A stretch of DNA of 64,000 nt from Plutella xylostella (GCF_932276165.1 NC_063992.1:1250001-1314000), one strand, 5' to 3'; numbered from the stretch's first letter, positions 37,936 to 49,999 are shown. A program made the numbers and translations. The notes: a model not told the origin generated them from the sequence alone.

Positions 37936-40900
37936 ATGGATCTTTTTCACGTGAAAATATTTTTATGTTTAATTTTCTGGTCTAATTTTGTGAAATGCAC
38001 GATAGAGTTAGAAAGTTTTGGATCTCCCAGTGCTTTTGATGAAAATCTGTACAAAGAAGTACTAGATACAGATAAGTGCAAGAAGGAACTCGATTTTTTA
38101 GCGGATCCTATTAATATACTGCGGAAATTAAAATGTAAGTCTGATATTTTTTTTTATAATAACCTTCCAGCCTACTAGTATCAGGCCAGTTAAAATAATG
38201 ATGGTATTTTTTCAGTTTTAGACGCAGGTATAAAGATACCCCGAGGTATAACGTCCTTTAACTTGGTCGATTTGGGAAACTATTTCCAATGTCTGGATAT
38301 AGGTGAAGATTTTGAGGACCGAACTATAGACGGAAAATACTGCATGATTTCAGTACCTTTACAACAAGGCAATTTACAATGGCCAGATGCTATAGACTCT
38401 GTCACCTTATCAAACAATCCTTTTGGACTATTATTCTCAAACAATACTGTTTTGGATTTTGAAAACAATGAAAGTAATATCAGAAATGTTAAAACACTTG
38501 AAAAAAGTCTACACAATTTGCTTGGCGTAGAAGTTAACGAAAATGGCAGGTAAGTAAGTTTTTTCTGTGTAATTTATTCTGCATGTTATATTTTTGTATC
38601 TTCTAGATACATAATAAACAGTTTCTGCATGGTCATAAATAGATGATTCATTTAACGCTATGCCTAACATAAAAAGGCTTGCTGATTGACTAATAACGAA
38701 AAAAAAATGGATTTCTTAAATCTTGTTTATTTTACGATTACTCACCGGATTATTGATTCGCTGTAAATCCGTTAACATCATTATCAACAAAATCTGTGTT
38801 AATGCGTAAAATTAATAATTTCCGATAAAGTATCGGTACTTCCATCGTATGTTATGACAAATTAATTGGAATACCTAGGTGGTCTGTAATTATTTTATTT
38901 TATCTTTGAGGAAACAGACTGGACGTATATTATAAACATTTTTCTTTTTCTTACTTTCTACATATATTTACGTATGACGATGACAATTACAGAGTATCAA
39001 CGGACAGTGTCTTAGCTTCTTTGAGTCTAAAACTAGCTGCTTGCATCCCAAAGACTTGTACTACCAAAGAAGCTTTAGACTCCTTTTACGGAAACGCAGT
39101 ATCTGCAGGACTGGAGTATACCGAGGACTTCTGCAGACTGCCCAATGACAAGCCTTATGTCACTGCAGACTATGTGGCATGGTATGTACCAACAAATAGG
39201 TAAAAGTAGGTACATAAATCTTACTTTTAATTTTGCTAGTTTGTTTCAGTATATTCTGGCTATTTTAATCAGGATAACATTATTATATATATCTTATATA
39301 TATCTTTGTTCCCAGCGTCATATTTGGATTTATTGGATTGCTAACGTTAATCAGCACTACGTATGACATCAATCACTGTTTTCTTCTGAAAAGAGGTAAT
39401 TTCATTTTTGTATTTGAATCAAAGCATTAGGTGTCGTTTTAATCAACCTTTACTATCTTGAAAATTGTATCGTTTGCCCAATTCTAGGGAACATACCCAT
39501 GTATTATTTAGCGACTTTCTTAGCGTTTCGTAATGTCAAATTAAGACTTAAAATTATGAATAATTTTGTATAATTATACTATCTTATTAAAATTATATGT
39601 CAACAGATCCGAAGACGGCAAATGCACTGTACAGATCATTTTCCGTGTACACAAATTGTAAGCGATTGGTCACCGTGACTTCGTCTCCTAGCACCATAGA
39701 ATGTCTCGATGGGATCCGAGTGTTGGCAATGGCTTGGGTCATCCTCGGACACACTTATTCTACGCTTGGAGCATTCCCTCTTGCCAACCCTTTGGCGAGA
39801 CAGGAAGTGAGTATAGATAATACTATTTTATACAGTAAAACACTCGATTAGTCAAAAAACCAAAGAAAGAATTCTCAAAACTTCCTAAAATCCACGTAAA
39901 ATGAAATTCTATAATGGCCTCCCATGCAGTTTGCGTTACTTATACTTACTGTTAATTCTTGTTAAATCCAAACTGCATCTACTGTAATCCAGAATGAAGC
40001 AGTAATAGCAGTATCATCATCATCATACTCACTAGTTGAAATAACAGAGATTATAAGCATACCGTAAACAATGAACAATACGATTACCTTATCACTATCA
40101 CGCAAATCAAATTTACCGAATACTACAGTGAATTTATGAAATAAAAACAATATGATACTAGGTACTTATCATAATGTTTGATCAAATAATGTATAATTTT
40201 AACTTATAGAACAATGTGGACTCCCGGTTTTTAATAAAAAAACATGCAATTTAATAATTTTTTTTATAAATTGTAGATTTTGATACTTTCTGTAAAAAAG
40301 TAATCTTCTTTTATTTTCCAGTGGCTGGAGTCATGGCATTCGATCCTAATTACTGCAGCACCAATCACGGTCGATACATTCTTCCTTCTAAGTGGCTTGT
40401 TAGTCGTTTACACTACTGCAGGGAAATTTAAAAGAAGTAAGTAAAACACAGTAGCAAACTCTGAATTGTTAGAGTATTAAATAGTTGAGTAAGCACTATT
40501 ATTATTTAAAAAGCTCATGTTATTTCTTTCGTTACTTTATCTTCTTATACATGCCTTCCAATAGTTTCATTTCCCTTTGCATTCTCATTAGAACTTACTA
40601 ATTCAATTTTATCTCAACTAGACATATTTTTTTTGTGATCTCCCTAGCGAATCTACCTCTAGTCTAATGTAATTCATCTTTCCACAGTGGACCTAATAAA
40701 AAACGTGCATCTGTTCTACTTGAACCGCTTGCTACGGATGTTCCCGATCCTGGCAGCCGCCATTCTACTCATAGCCTCCTGGTACAACCACGTCGCTGAT
40801 GGACCATATTGGTCCGTGTTCGCGAGCAAAGTCGACAGGTGCCGGACCTACTGGTGGTCCACTCTGCTTTATGTGCAGAACTATACGAACCAGAGCAAAA

Positions 40901-43900
40901 TGGTAAGTATGTGGAATTTGGAAATTAAGAGCAAACATAAGACATCTTTAATTTGGTATTTTAATTTATTGTTTAGTGTTTTCAATGTCGATTCTTGGTG
41001 GAATAGGAATGAATAATTTTCTACTACAGATGAAATGAAATTACTTTTGTGTAATTATTAATCATCTTATTAGATTAGGCATTTTGTATCTTTTCTTTAA
41101 TTTTCTTTGTCCATGGCGTTTGTGTATTTGTCTGTGTTCATTTAATGATCAGACGACTTCAGCAACAATAAAATTCTTGGCTTGACTTGGCATGTGGCTT
41201 ATATCATTTCATCATCATCAGGTCCTGGGATCCCTAATCAGGGACATAGGGCTCGAAGTGTAGATTTCCACTCTGACCGGTCCTGTGCCACGCCTTCGAC
41301 TTCGTGCCAGCTCATGCCGAGGGCGGCTGCCTCCTGCACATATATCATTTAGGGCTGATTTTTCAAAGGTCAGATAAGTGTTATCTGAATAATAAAATTG
41401 TTGCTGTCACTGTCAAATACAAACATTCAGACGCGACAGCATCAATTTTATTCCTCAGATAACGTTCATATGACCATTGAAAAATCAGCCCTTAAAGATT
41501 TTAACATTTTAAAAGTGAATATTATTATCTCCACAACAATATCAACAATATCAATCCCCTCACGGTGTGTGTATTGTGTATGCCGTCATGCGTCATTAAA
41601 AATGCTGAGCTCGGTTACTACTTAATGTTACATAATTTCTGTAGATGGCAGCACCGTCGATAAATTTAGTACTATAGTCACAAGTAGATGTCACTGTGCA
41701 TTGGTCTGCATCGCGGTATTAAGATTTTTTCTCAAACAACGACTTCCCCGACCCAACTTAGTGAAAGCATACTTACCTGGCATAGGGGACACCGTGATCA
41801 AGAAGGCGGTTCCCCCAGAGCGAGGCCCTTCCATTGCACTGCGGTTGGGTTGACCTTTGCGAATATCCCTAATGTGGATATCTCGGATGCGTAATTTTTG
41901 GTAGTGGGGACTGCGTACGCGCCGTCCCCTTCTGATAAACTAAACTTAACCCAATTCCTGATTAAGAAATAAGTTTTCTTAAATTGAGTTTGATATTGAG
42001 GATTCTGAGTCTCAATCCTCAATATCATATTCCTCGCACCCAAATTAAAATTTAAGAGCAAGATATATTAATTTCCTGTCTGTATACCGTGAAAGCAAGG
42101 TAGCAATAGATTAATTAATGAAAATTAATAATGAATCACCTCCCCAACAAAAAACCCATTTGAAATACTCCATCCGTATCTTATAAACAATTCAAACCTA
42201 ACCCCAACTTTTCCTCTCATCTACACCTTTGACATTCCTTCCTTCTCGCAGTGCGTCGGCCAAGGCTGGTACCTGGCGGTGGATATCCAGCTCCACATCC
42301 TGTCTCCTCTGGTGCTGTTCTGGGTGCTGAGTGGAAGGAGGGCCGCCTGGACTAGCATGACGCTGGTACTGATCGCCTCCTTGACCGCGGCTACTGTGTA
42401 TAATGCTGTCAATGGATTTAGTGCTAAGTAAGAAGTTTACCTAGTAACCCTTTGATAAACAATCGTTTGTTAAAGATACAAAAACAAAGCTAAATAATGC
42501 CTACATTTTGTTTAAGTACTGTAATGTTAAACCGAGATAAACATTTATGTCCAACCTGACGACAACTATCGTCCCACATGTATAAAGTAACAAAATCTTC
42601 TCACCTGACTGAATATATAATAAGAGATCATATTATATGGAAAGTGATGTGTTATTTAGTCAAAACGTTTTTGACAGTCCCTCTAGTTTGTATTAATGTT
42701 TATCGAAGTGTTTAAACCAATAAAGATTGATTTGCTTTTAAACGTATGTTACTTTACGGCTCCACGCATACAAAGTGACGCCTCTGGTGGAAACTAACAT
42801 CAAACTTTTTACAAATAATGTTCGCACAAACACAGTGGCGCCTCTAGCGTAAACTACCATCAACTTCTCTACAATTAATGTAAAAATCCAGTTACCTACC
42901 AGATAAAAATACCTAATGAGTTAATTATAATTTCAGGATAGTGGGTAACACTCGTGACTACTTCAGATTATACTACATGAACACTCTGACCCGCGCCTCG
43001 CCGTTCTTCGTCGGCATGTTGTATGGATACGTGCTGTACTTGACCAAGAACCAGAAATTGCATCTTAAAAAGGTATGTTATGTTGTGCCTATAAAATAGA
43101 TAACTTACAATTATACCTATAGATTGTCTGTGTAATTTTGGGTCAAAGGAAAGGAAGGTCGTTTTATGATTAATTCGTGACCGTAAAGAAATATTGTTTA
43201 TTACCTATTAGAAAATAGAAAATATTGTTTATTACAGTAAAGAAAATAACAGTTTCTGAACTAAGGCTAGGACCTACCTATTAGGTATACAAAGATACCT
43301 GTGCCAGGCGGGCGTAAAATCATACCACTTAGGTAAGTAAGTACCTATATTAAAAAGTAACCGAGAGAGATTATTTATGTAGACCCCCTAGTCACCCCCT
43401 ATACTGATTCATACTTTCATGGACAGCCTGTATACGAGGGCGGGTCAATAAGTCCGTGACTTTTTGAAGAAAATACTGGTTTTTGGATAATTTTATTTTT
43501 AATTTTTCAACGTAGTCTCCTTTGAGCACTATACACTTTGTCGAAAGTTTCTGCAATTTTTTTATCCCTTCCAAAAAATGAGGTTTCTCGAGGTCATCAA
43601 AATACCCACCTTGGCCTTCCTTGGCGCCGATTCAACCCGAGAAACCCACTGTTTAGACTGCTGTTTGGTCTCTGGTGTGTTGTGGTGGATCCACGTTTCA
43701 TCCAGGGTTACAAAACGGCGCAAAAACTCGTCCGAATTTCGGTTTAACAACGCCAAACACTCCTCTGCGAAGTTGTCATTCGATTGCGTTTGTGAGCAAA
43801 CGCGGCACCCATCTTGCGGAAAGCTTTTTCATACCCAAGTGATCATTCAAAATTGAAACCACTGAGCCACGTGATATCCGTGTGGCTTCCACTATACCTC

Positions 43901-46869
43901 TCACTTTCAATCTCCGATCGGCCAACAACATGCCGTGAATTTTTTCAATGATTTCAGGTGTAGAGACCTCAACTGGGTGCCATGGACGTCCGGCATCTTC
44001 CGTACTTGTATGGCCAGAACGGAATTCAGTAAACCACTTTTTACCATAGATATTGATGGTGCAGAGTCCCCATAATCTTTATCAAGCTTAGCCTTGGTTT
44101 CAGTGATGGTTTTTTTCCGCAAAAAAAACATGCTTAGTGAGCACACGAAATTCAGTTTTTTCCATTATGTTTTTAAATCACGCGGTAGTTGCTAAAAACG
44201 GGTGTAAAACACAAACCAAGTGACGTAACTGGTCCAAATTTTGACAGATGTCAACTGACAGTTGCCTGTTGACAGGAGCAGTGTTGTTCTTTCAGTTAAG
44301 TGGCGGGAAATTATAAAAGTCACGGACTTATTGACCCGCCCTCGTATGTATAACAAACCACCTGTAATATTTTTTATAAATATAGGTATCTATCTACTTT
44401 CTTATTTAACTAGGTAGGTAACGCTGGCGCTACCATATCTAGCGCCAGCGTTGTAGCAAAATTTTGAAATAGGTACTTATTATTGGAATGTATTTTTAAA
44501 ACTATTCTTTAAAAAAACTTTTTTCTTTCCAGCCACTCCTCCTAGCTCTATGGTCAATATCCACACTGATCCTCACATGCACGATCCTTGTGACGTACCC
44601 GGTGCAGCAGAGCTCGTGGCGGCACAGGCTGGCGGACACGATGCTCAACTCCTTCATGCGCCCGCTGTGGGCCGCCGCCGTGGGCTGGACCATCTTTGCG
44701 TGTCATAAGGGATATGGAGGTAAATATGATGACTTTATAGGGAAAGGGTGTACCCAAATAGCATTACAGTGTGCTAGTGTTGCTGAAAATTAAATTTTCG
44801 TTAGTGTGTTTCTGTTTTATTAGGAATCAGTCCTCACTGCACGGGTCTGTTTTCGAAGTAAGTAGATAAACGTCACTATATAGCGATTTATAAATACGGC
44901 GCTGTCATTGTTACAACGCGCATTTGTCGCGTGGAGAATGTAGATGATGTAACTTCCGGAGAGGTTAGTCTTGGTCTTCCGTTTCCGACTTATTCTATAG
45001 ATTGCACTATGGTCTATGGTCTATTTCCGCGGCAATATTGACAGCTGTCATCTGTGTGACATACCCGGTGCAGCAGAGCTCGTGGCGGCACAGGCTGGCG
45101 GACACGATGATCAACTCCTTCCTGCGCCCGCTGTGGGCCGCCGCCGTGGGCTGGACCATCTTTGCGTGTCATAAGGGATATGGCGGTAAATATGGAGCTC
45201 AGACCCCTTAGCATGAATTCTCATCGTGAACGTGAAGTAGAATTCTTAGAGTAATTTTGTATGAAAATATGAAGTTTTCATAACCGAGGCATGTAGTACA
45301 AGTTTATTGCTGTAAATTGGCTGCCGGAGTTTCTAGAATATAAGTTCCCATTAGTAGGGTGGTTTATTATTAGCGATTTAGGGATCGTATCCTGAGTGTA
45401 AAAAATTGTCATTCTGCTCTGCCCGCTAAGCTGAATAAGGGTTGTGTGTGTGTGTGTGTGCTGTACGTCACTAAATACCTAAACGTTTTTCTTTCTTTCT
45501 TTTCTTTATTTCTAAGTTGATTCATTCACCTCACAGGTCCACTAAACTGGTTCCTCTCCCTCCGCTTCTGGAAGGTCCCGGCTCGTCTCTCCTACGCCAT
45601 GTACATCTTCCACTACGCCATACTCAACATCGTCAACTACACCCACCTGGCTCCGGTGCACTTCTCCGATGAGGCATTCGTAAGTATCATTATTTCTATT
45701 TACCCTTAACTTAGATAGATAAACCCTTTCTGCCATCGAAAATTCTCCAGAAGAACAAGTTGTACGTCAAGTAAGTCAAGTTACCCCTTTTGCCTTACTA
45801 AACCATTGTTACAATAACACCCTAACGGATTCTTATAATGGCCACAGACCAGACATTCACATAGGTACGTAAAATGACAAACTTATCGATATATGAAATA
45901 GGCTTTGATTATGGATTAGGTATCCATTTTTTCGTTGGGTAATAAAAATACTAATGTGCTCTTTACGTTTAGCTTTTCAGGTTCATCGCAGACTTCTCGT
46001 TGGCTCTTTTCGTTGCGTTCTTCGCGACTCTGCTCATAGACTCGCCCTGCTCCACTCTCATCAAGATGGCGCTTACACCAGGTACTTGTATTATATGCCT
46101 ATTTATAAAGAATTTTACATAAGTGGAATAGTAGTAATGACCTCTTGAGTCACCCCCTTATGGATTATCCTAATCCTAACTAATATTATAAATGTGAAAG
46201 TAACTGTGTCTGTCTGTCTGTCTGTCTGTTACTCTTTCACGCCAAAACTACTGAACGGATTTGAATGAAATTTGGTATACATACGGTCTAGACCCTGGGA
46301 AAGAACATAGGCTACTTTTTATCGCGGAATTCCCACGGGAAAACTTTTTAAGGCGAAGCGAAGCGCGCGGGAACAGCTATTTTACTATAAGTACCACCTT
46401 TTTAACACCCAGTATCCAATATAATGTATATTTATGGAAAAAAATGTAGCTTATGTCGTTGTCCAGTGGTAACGGAACAACTGCTAGATGAACCGGATTC
46501 AATTCCCCGGTGGACCATAAATTTGTGGATTATCGATGCTTACATAGAAAACACCCTCATCACCTTAGCTTATGTCCTAAAATTTATTTAATTTATGATC
46601 CACCTTGCCAGGTGGCCATGTAATACAGTCGACAATCTCTCCAATTTAAGATGAAATATTTTACCTATAAGTAGATAATCTACAGATTAACTTTGTGTAT
46701 TGGGGTGATTTTGAATGAGTTGAAATAGCCTCCCAGTCGTTCCTGTAACATTTTTTAAATATATTATTTACTATGTGCAGGTCGCAAAGAAGAGCAGCAA
46801 AGGGCAACTGAAAAGAATGCTGAAGCTGAAATTGTATCAAATGGATACACGGACAAATCTAGGTTATGA
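37936..46869 (+). CDS. nrf-6: Nose resistant to fluoxetine (NRF-6)-like acyltransferase-3 membrane protein, 13 exons, 723 aa
   Basis: Exons 37936-38134, 38216-38549, 38993-39181, 39316-39395, 39607-39806, 40322-40436, 40688-40902, 42252-42427, 42937-43072, 44533-44719, 45537-45679, 45973-46081, 46781-46869 sum to 2172 bases in one frame. The N-terminus is a signal peptide (MDLFHVKIFLCLIFW). It is followed by a Cys-rich extracellular NRF domain (AACIPKTCTTKEAL), a membrane segment in exon 4, and then the acyltransferase-3 core: ECLDGIRVLAMAWVILGH, DTFFLLSGLL, LNRLLRMFPIL, GWYLAVDIQLH, and many membrane spans to the C-terminus. Family role: C. elegans NRF-6 affects uptake or transport of drugs and lipids; insect members form a large, poorly characterised family. 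Start is the ATG before the signal peptide. A second copy of exon 10 sits at 45001-45185. AATAAA at 46880 and 47075. Confidence 0.9.
41218..41345 (-). pseudogene. LINE 3'-end remnant in an intron
   Basis: On the minus strand it reads MSWHEVEGVAQDRSEWKS then a stop and a gatgatgatg tail, the C-terminal end of an RTE-like LINE protein. Compare MSVAQDRGTWHNM at 59817-59850. Confidence 0.65.
41352..41491. mobile_element. 140-bp MITE with TTA target duplication
   Basis: The ends GGGCTGATTTTTCAA and its reverse complement are flanked by TTA at 41349-41351 and 41492-41494, fitting PIF/Harbinger MITEs. It lies in the NRF-6 intron, next to the LINE tail. Confidence 0.78.
41769..41932 (+). ncRNA. U1: U1 spliceosomal snRNA
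   Basis: Begins with ATACTTACCTG, the 5' splice-site recognition sequence. It has a stem-loop 1 that pairs (AGGGGACACCG with CGGTTCCCCC), the conserved CCATTGCACT loop region, a paired stem 3 (ATATCC/GGATAT), the Sm site AATTTTTGG (41893-41901), and a closing stem-loop (GGGGAC...GTCCCC). Length of about 164 nt matches U1. No poly(A) tract follows, so it is not an obvious retro-pseudogene. It lies in the intron between NRF-6 exons 7 and 8, same strand. A stem-loop-1 loop base differs from the usual GATCACGAAG (GATCAAGAAG here). The promoter element was not identified with confidence. Confidence 0.9.
41991..42027. repeat. Perfect 14-bp hairpin downstream of U1
   Basis: tgatattgaggatt, 9-nt loop, exact reverse complement aatcctcaatatca, about 60 bp after the U1 3' end. 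Confidence 0.7.
42768..42870 (+). repeat. Two tandem copies of the GGCGCC-core dispersed repeat
   Basis: ACAAAGTGACGCCTCTGGTG near 42773 and ACAGTGGCGCCTCTAGCG near 42837, each followed by aaact-acatcaa. The same motif occurs near 12455 and 32610. Confidence 0.6.
43435..44344 (-). mobile_element. Mariner-family element with broken transposase
   Basis: The ends CGAGGGCGGGTCAATAAGTC and its reverse complement are flanked by TA. On the minus strand the transposase is recognisable: an ATG near 44165, then TETKAKLDKDYGDSAPSISMVK, and further on FVTLDETWIHHNTPETKQQ, the catalytic-Asp region. Reading frame changes separate these parts, and no intact frame remains. It lies in the NRF-6 intron between exons 9 and 10. 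Confidence 0.85.
45001..45185 (+). CDS. Second copy of NRF-6 exon 10 (candidate alternative or fossil exon)
   Basis: Encodes GLWSISAAILTAVICVTYPV where exon 10 (44533-44719) has ALWSISTLILTCTILVTYPV. It then continues almost base for base with exon 10 through GWTIFACHKGYGG, ending at the same donor (GG|gtaaatat). The frame is open and the exit phase suits exon 11. No good in-phase acceptor is visible at the equivalent position: the AG at 44999-45000 leaves the wrong phase, and an AG at 44967-44968 is in phase but lacks a pyrimidine tract. It could be a mutually exclusive exon, a dead duplicate or an assembly duplicate. Confidence 0.5.
45438..45460. repeat. (GT)n microsatellite
   Basis: gtgtgtgtgtgtgtgtgtg run inside the NRF-6 intron. 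Confidence 0.7.
46174..46378 (+). mobile_element. Helitron-like element with TGTC microsatellite
   Basis: Third copy of the family seen at 28262 and 34385, inside the last NRF-6 intron. Starts tcctaactaatattataaat and ends gggaacagcta. Confidence 0.65.
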
Positions 46870-47422
46870 AATACTCATCAATAAAAAATAGATTTTAGTG
46901 AAGTAAGGATTAGTGTCTATAAGTTTCCGTCTGTGCACTCTTTTTATACTACGAGTATAATGTATGCACTATAAGTATAATATTTACTATGTAGTACATA
47001 AGTACCTAATTATTTTTAGAGTAAAATAGAACGGGTATTGAATACGCTTATGATTGTTATTTATGGTTAAAGTTAATAAAATATATAAGTACGTACCGTA
47101 GTATTTTTTGTTTGTCTTATATCATACGGATCATACCCAAGCTTGTGTTAGTCATATTAGTATATACTTACTGTAAAAATGTGTTTTATAAATGGAATGA
47201 TTTTGGGGAACCCAGAGGAACTTTGTACCAACTCAGACGTCGGAATGGTTGTAGAAATTCCCTACTTAGGAAGCTTACTCATTGTATGAATCAGGGTCTT
47301 ATCGAGGCAGGAAACTAACAGATAATATACTATTAATTATTATTGTAAATACAAGCTAACTTTCATTGTAACGTCTATACAACAACTACATTACACAATA
47401 GTTAATTATTAAAGGTAGGTAC

Positions 47423-47584
47423 TGTGGCGTGCTGGTCGTTTAAATAAAAACCACATAATTAAGTTTAAATAGTGGACTGTATATTGAGGTTTTAATCACT
47501 AAATAAAGACACACATTGACAGTACGGTGGTTCTAATGCGACTGAATTAGGAACTAATCTATGTTCATGTGCATGTATTGTACA
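47423..47584 (-). repeat. 3' LTR of the BEL/Pao element
   Basis: 162 bp, identical to 54593-54754. Being left-most on the plus strand, it is the 3' LTR of the minus-strand element. Target duplication GGTAC immediately to its left. Confidence 0.93.
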
Positions 47585-48137
47585 TAATTGGGGCCCAAGG
47601 CAAAAATAACAATAATTGTTTGACAAATCAAAAAAATTAAGCTCCCAAACTGAAATTACATTTATGTAACAATATAGGTAGATAGCTGACATGAAATTGT
47701 AACAATATCATCAGTACAATAGTTTCTTACATTTTCTTTATATCTATAGAATACTTATGTTGAGTACAGTTCATTAATCCTATTTATTTTAATTATCTTA
47801 GGTTATACATTTCTATAGATGGCTACATAAGAACCTGCTTAAATAATTAATTATTATTAAATTTAATCAACTGTTAACACAGCATAAGTTTAGGTAAGTA
47901 CTTAGTACAACTTAACTAACGATTAAATATGCTTAATTATACCTACTATGATAAGAGTATGACAAATAAGAGTATAAATTACCTCTGTAATTTTGTAAAC
48001 ACAACATTATTTGAAGGTATTATACTGTTATAATTATTCTTAACTATTTATTCTCTAAAAAGTACCTAGCAAATAGAATTTAAATTACCTCTAGATCGAG
48101 CTGAGTGACAGAATCAAGTAAGCAGATATCAGATAAC

Positions 48138-49600
48138 TTATTCTATAGGCAACACACAAACCTTATGCACACTCGTTCGCATTTTAGTGCCTTTGCTGTT
48201 AATAACAGTGAGTGCCCTAACCTTGCCATCTGTACCAGGATACACTTCCACAATGCGAGCCATTTTCCACTGTAATGGAGGTAAGTTATCTTCCCTTACT
48301 ATTACTAAAGTACCTACTTCTAAGTTAGGCCTATCAGAACGCCACTTGGGCCTGTTCTGTAGTTGCACAAGATACTGCTTGTGCCATGCCTTCCAAAAAC
48401 ATTGTATCATTTTTGTACATTGTTTCCAGAAAGATAATCTATTAATGGGTATATCTTTCACATCAGGTTCAGGTATAGAAGTCATAGCAGCTCCTGTTAA
48501 AAAATGACTAGGAGTTAAATAGGCCATATCAGTGGTGTCAGTAGCTGGTAAGGCGATGAGTGGTCTTGAGTTTAATACACCCTCTATTTGTATTATTACA
48601 GAGTTTAACTCCTCATAAGTGAGTACTTGGTTGCCTATAACCCTTTTCATATGAAATTTAGCACTTTTTATGCCAGCCTCCCATAAACCTCCGAACACTG
48701 GTGAATATGCCGGTATAAAATTAAATTCAATACCTAAGTCACTTGCAAATCTATGCACTGTATCTTGGTGCTCCTTTTTAGAGTGATTTGAATATAAATC
48801 ATTGAGTTGGTTGCTAGCCCCTTTGAATGTAGCTGCATTATCACAATAAATTATTGATGGCCTGTTACGACGGCTTATAAATCTTTTTAAACATTGCAGG
48901 AAGCATTCTGTGGTCATGTTAGAAGCCAACTCAATGTGTATCGCCTTTGTGACGAAGCATACAAAGATGAGAATATATGCCTTATAAATTAATGGTTTCC
49001 TGATACGGTGTGCCTTAACTGAGAAGGGACCCCCATAATCAATACCTACTTTCTCAAAAGCACGGCAAGGGTTTACCCTATCAAATGGCAATGAACCCAT
49101 CAGCTGTTCCGTTGTTTTAGCCTTAAGCCTAAAACAAACAATACATTTATGTATAACACATTTTATTTCTCTTAATCCATTAACAATGTAATACCTTTGG
49201 CTTAAAGTTGATAAAATCATTCTTTGACCTGCATGCATGAGTAGCTTATGCTCATTAGCTATTATTAGATGCGTAATATTTGAACCCTTGGCCAAAATAA
49301 TCGGATGTTTTTGAAAATAAGGAATCTGAGCATGCTGCAACCTACCACCTACTCGCAGTAGCCCCATGTCATCAATGAACGGGTTCAATGAACTAAGGTT
49401 ACCTTTTATTGGTTTATTTGAGGTCAATGCATTCATCTCACTTTCAAAATAATGTTTTTGATCGCACCTAATTATCATTTTTAATGCAAAGTCTAACTCA
49501 GCACAAGTTATGTTACCTCCTAAGTGGCCTTCCTTTTTACAAATGTTGTAAACTCTGTATATACAAGCAATTACCCTTATTAATTTATTTATATCTGAGT
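48138..49600 (-). CDS. pol: BEL/Pao pol, C-terminal part: integrase
   Basis: The retroelement frame resumes at about 49600 with LSKYSDINKLIRVIA and ends at 48138. It carries an H2C2-type zinc segment (HKLLMHAGQ...CVIHKCIVC) and the integrase core with its acidic triad in GIDYGGPF, IYCDNAATFKGA and SPVFGGLWEAG. A C-terminal DUF5641-like domain follows (WKQCTKMIQCFWKAWHKQYL). The frame also runs upstream to 49799 through the LINE insert, but those residues are not part of the original protein. Catalytic residues look intact. It inserts element cDNA into host DNA. Confidence 0.9.
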
Positions 49601-49611
49601 ATTTTGACAGT

Positions 49612-49999
49612 TCTTCTTCTTTCGTGTCAGTGAAATGCGATTTTTTATATTTGTCCAGACCAAAAAGAAGCAACTTTGATAGCATTCTGGTTGGCCTGGA
49701 GTAAGTCTTCCCGTGTGCAGGTGGAAGGGCACAGGGGACAGGAGAGTAAATGCTCCATAGTCTGGGGGGCGGTACCACAGTCGCATAGGTTGGTACCAAC
49801 GGTATAGCCCCACTTACAGAGATTGTCCTTGCAGCAGCCTACCTCTGCTCGCAACCGATTTAGAGTCTTCCAGATGTGCCAGGGAAGACTGTTACCGGGA
49901 GCAAGTTTTTCCTCAAGAGGTAGGAAAGGATCCTGGGGCTGCTTTTCCTCCCAGAGCCTTAGCCTTGCGTTTTGTGGGTTTTCATCCGTTAAGGACACC
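49612..49999 (-). mobile_element. 5'-truncated LINE insert inside BEL/Pao pol
   Basis: An 11-bp target duplication ATTTTGACAGT (49601-49611 and 50000-50010) brackets 388 bp. On the minus strand the insert encodes the end of a LINE ORF2 (WHIWKTLNRLRAEVGCCKDN, then LCDCGTAPQTMEHLLSCPLC) and finishes with a (GAA)-type tail. Truncation at the 5' end, the tail and the duplication are marks of target-primed reverse transcription. Confidence 0.9.

Noticed and set aside
41641..41768. U1 promoter element (PSE)
   Set aside because: Several pyrimidine/AC-rich words are possible but none matched a consensus I could defend.
46450..46530. tRNA-like words (ccagtggtaacggaacaact, ccggattcaattccccgg)
   Set aside because: They resemble a decayed SINE head, but no body or second copy could be aligned with confidence.
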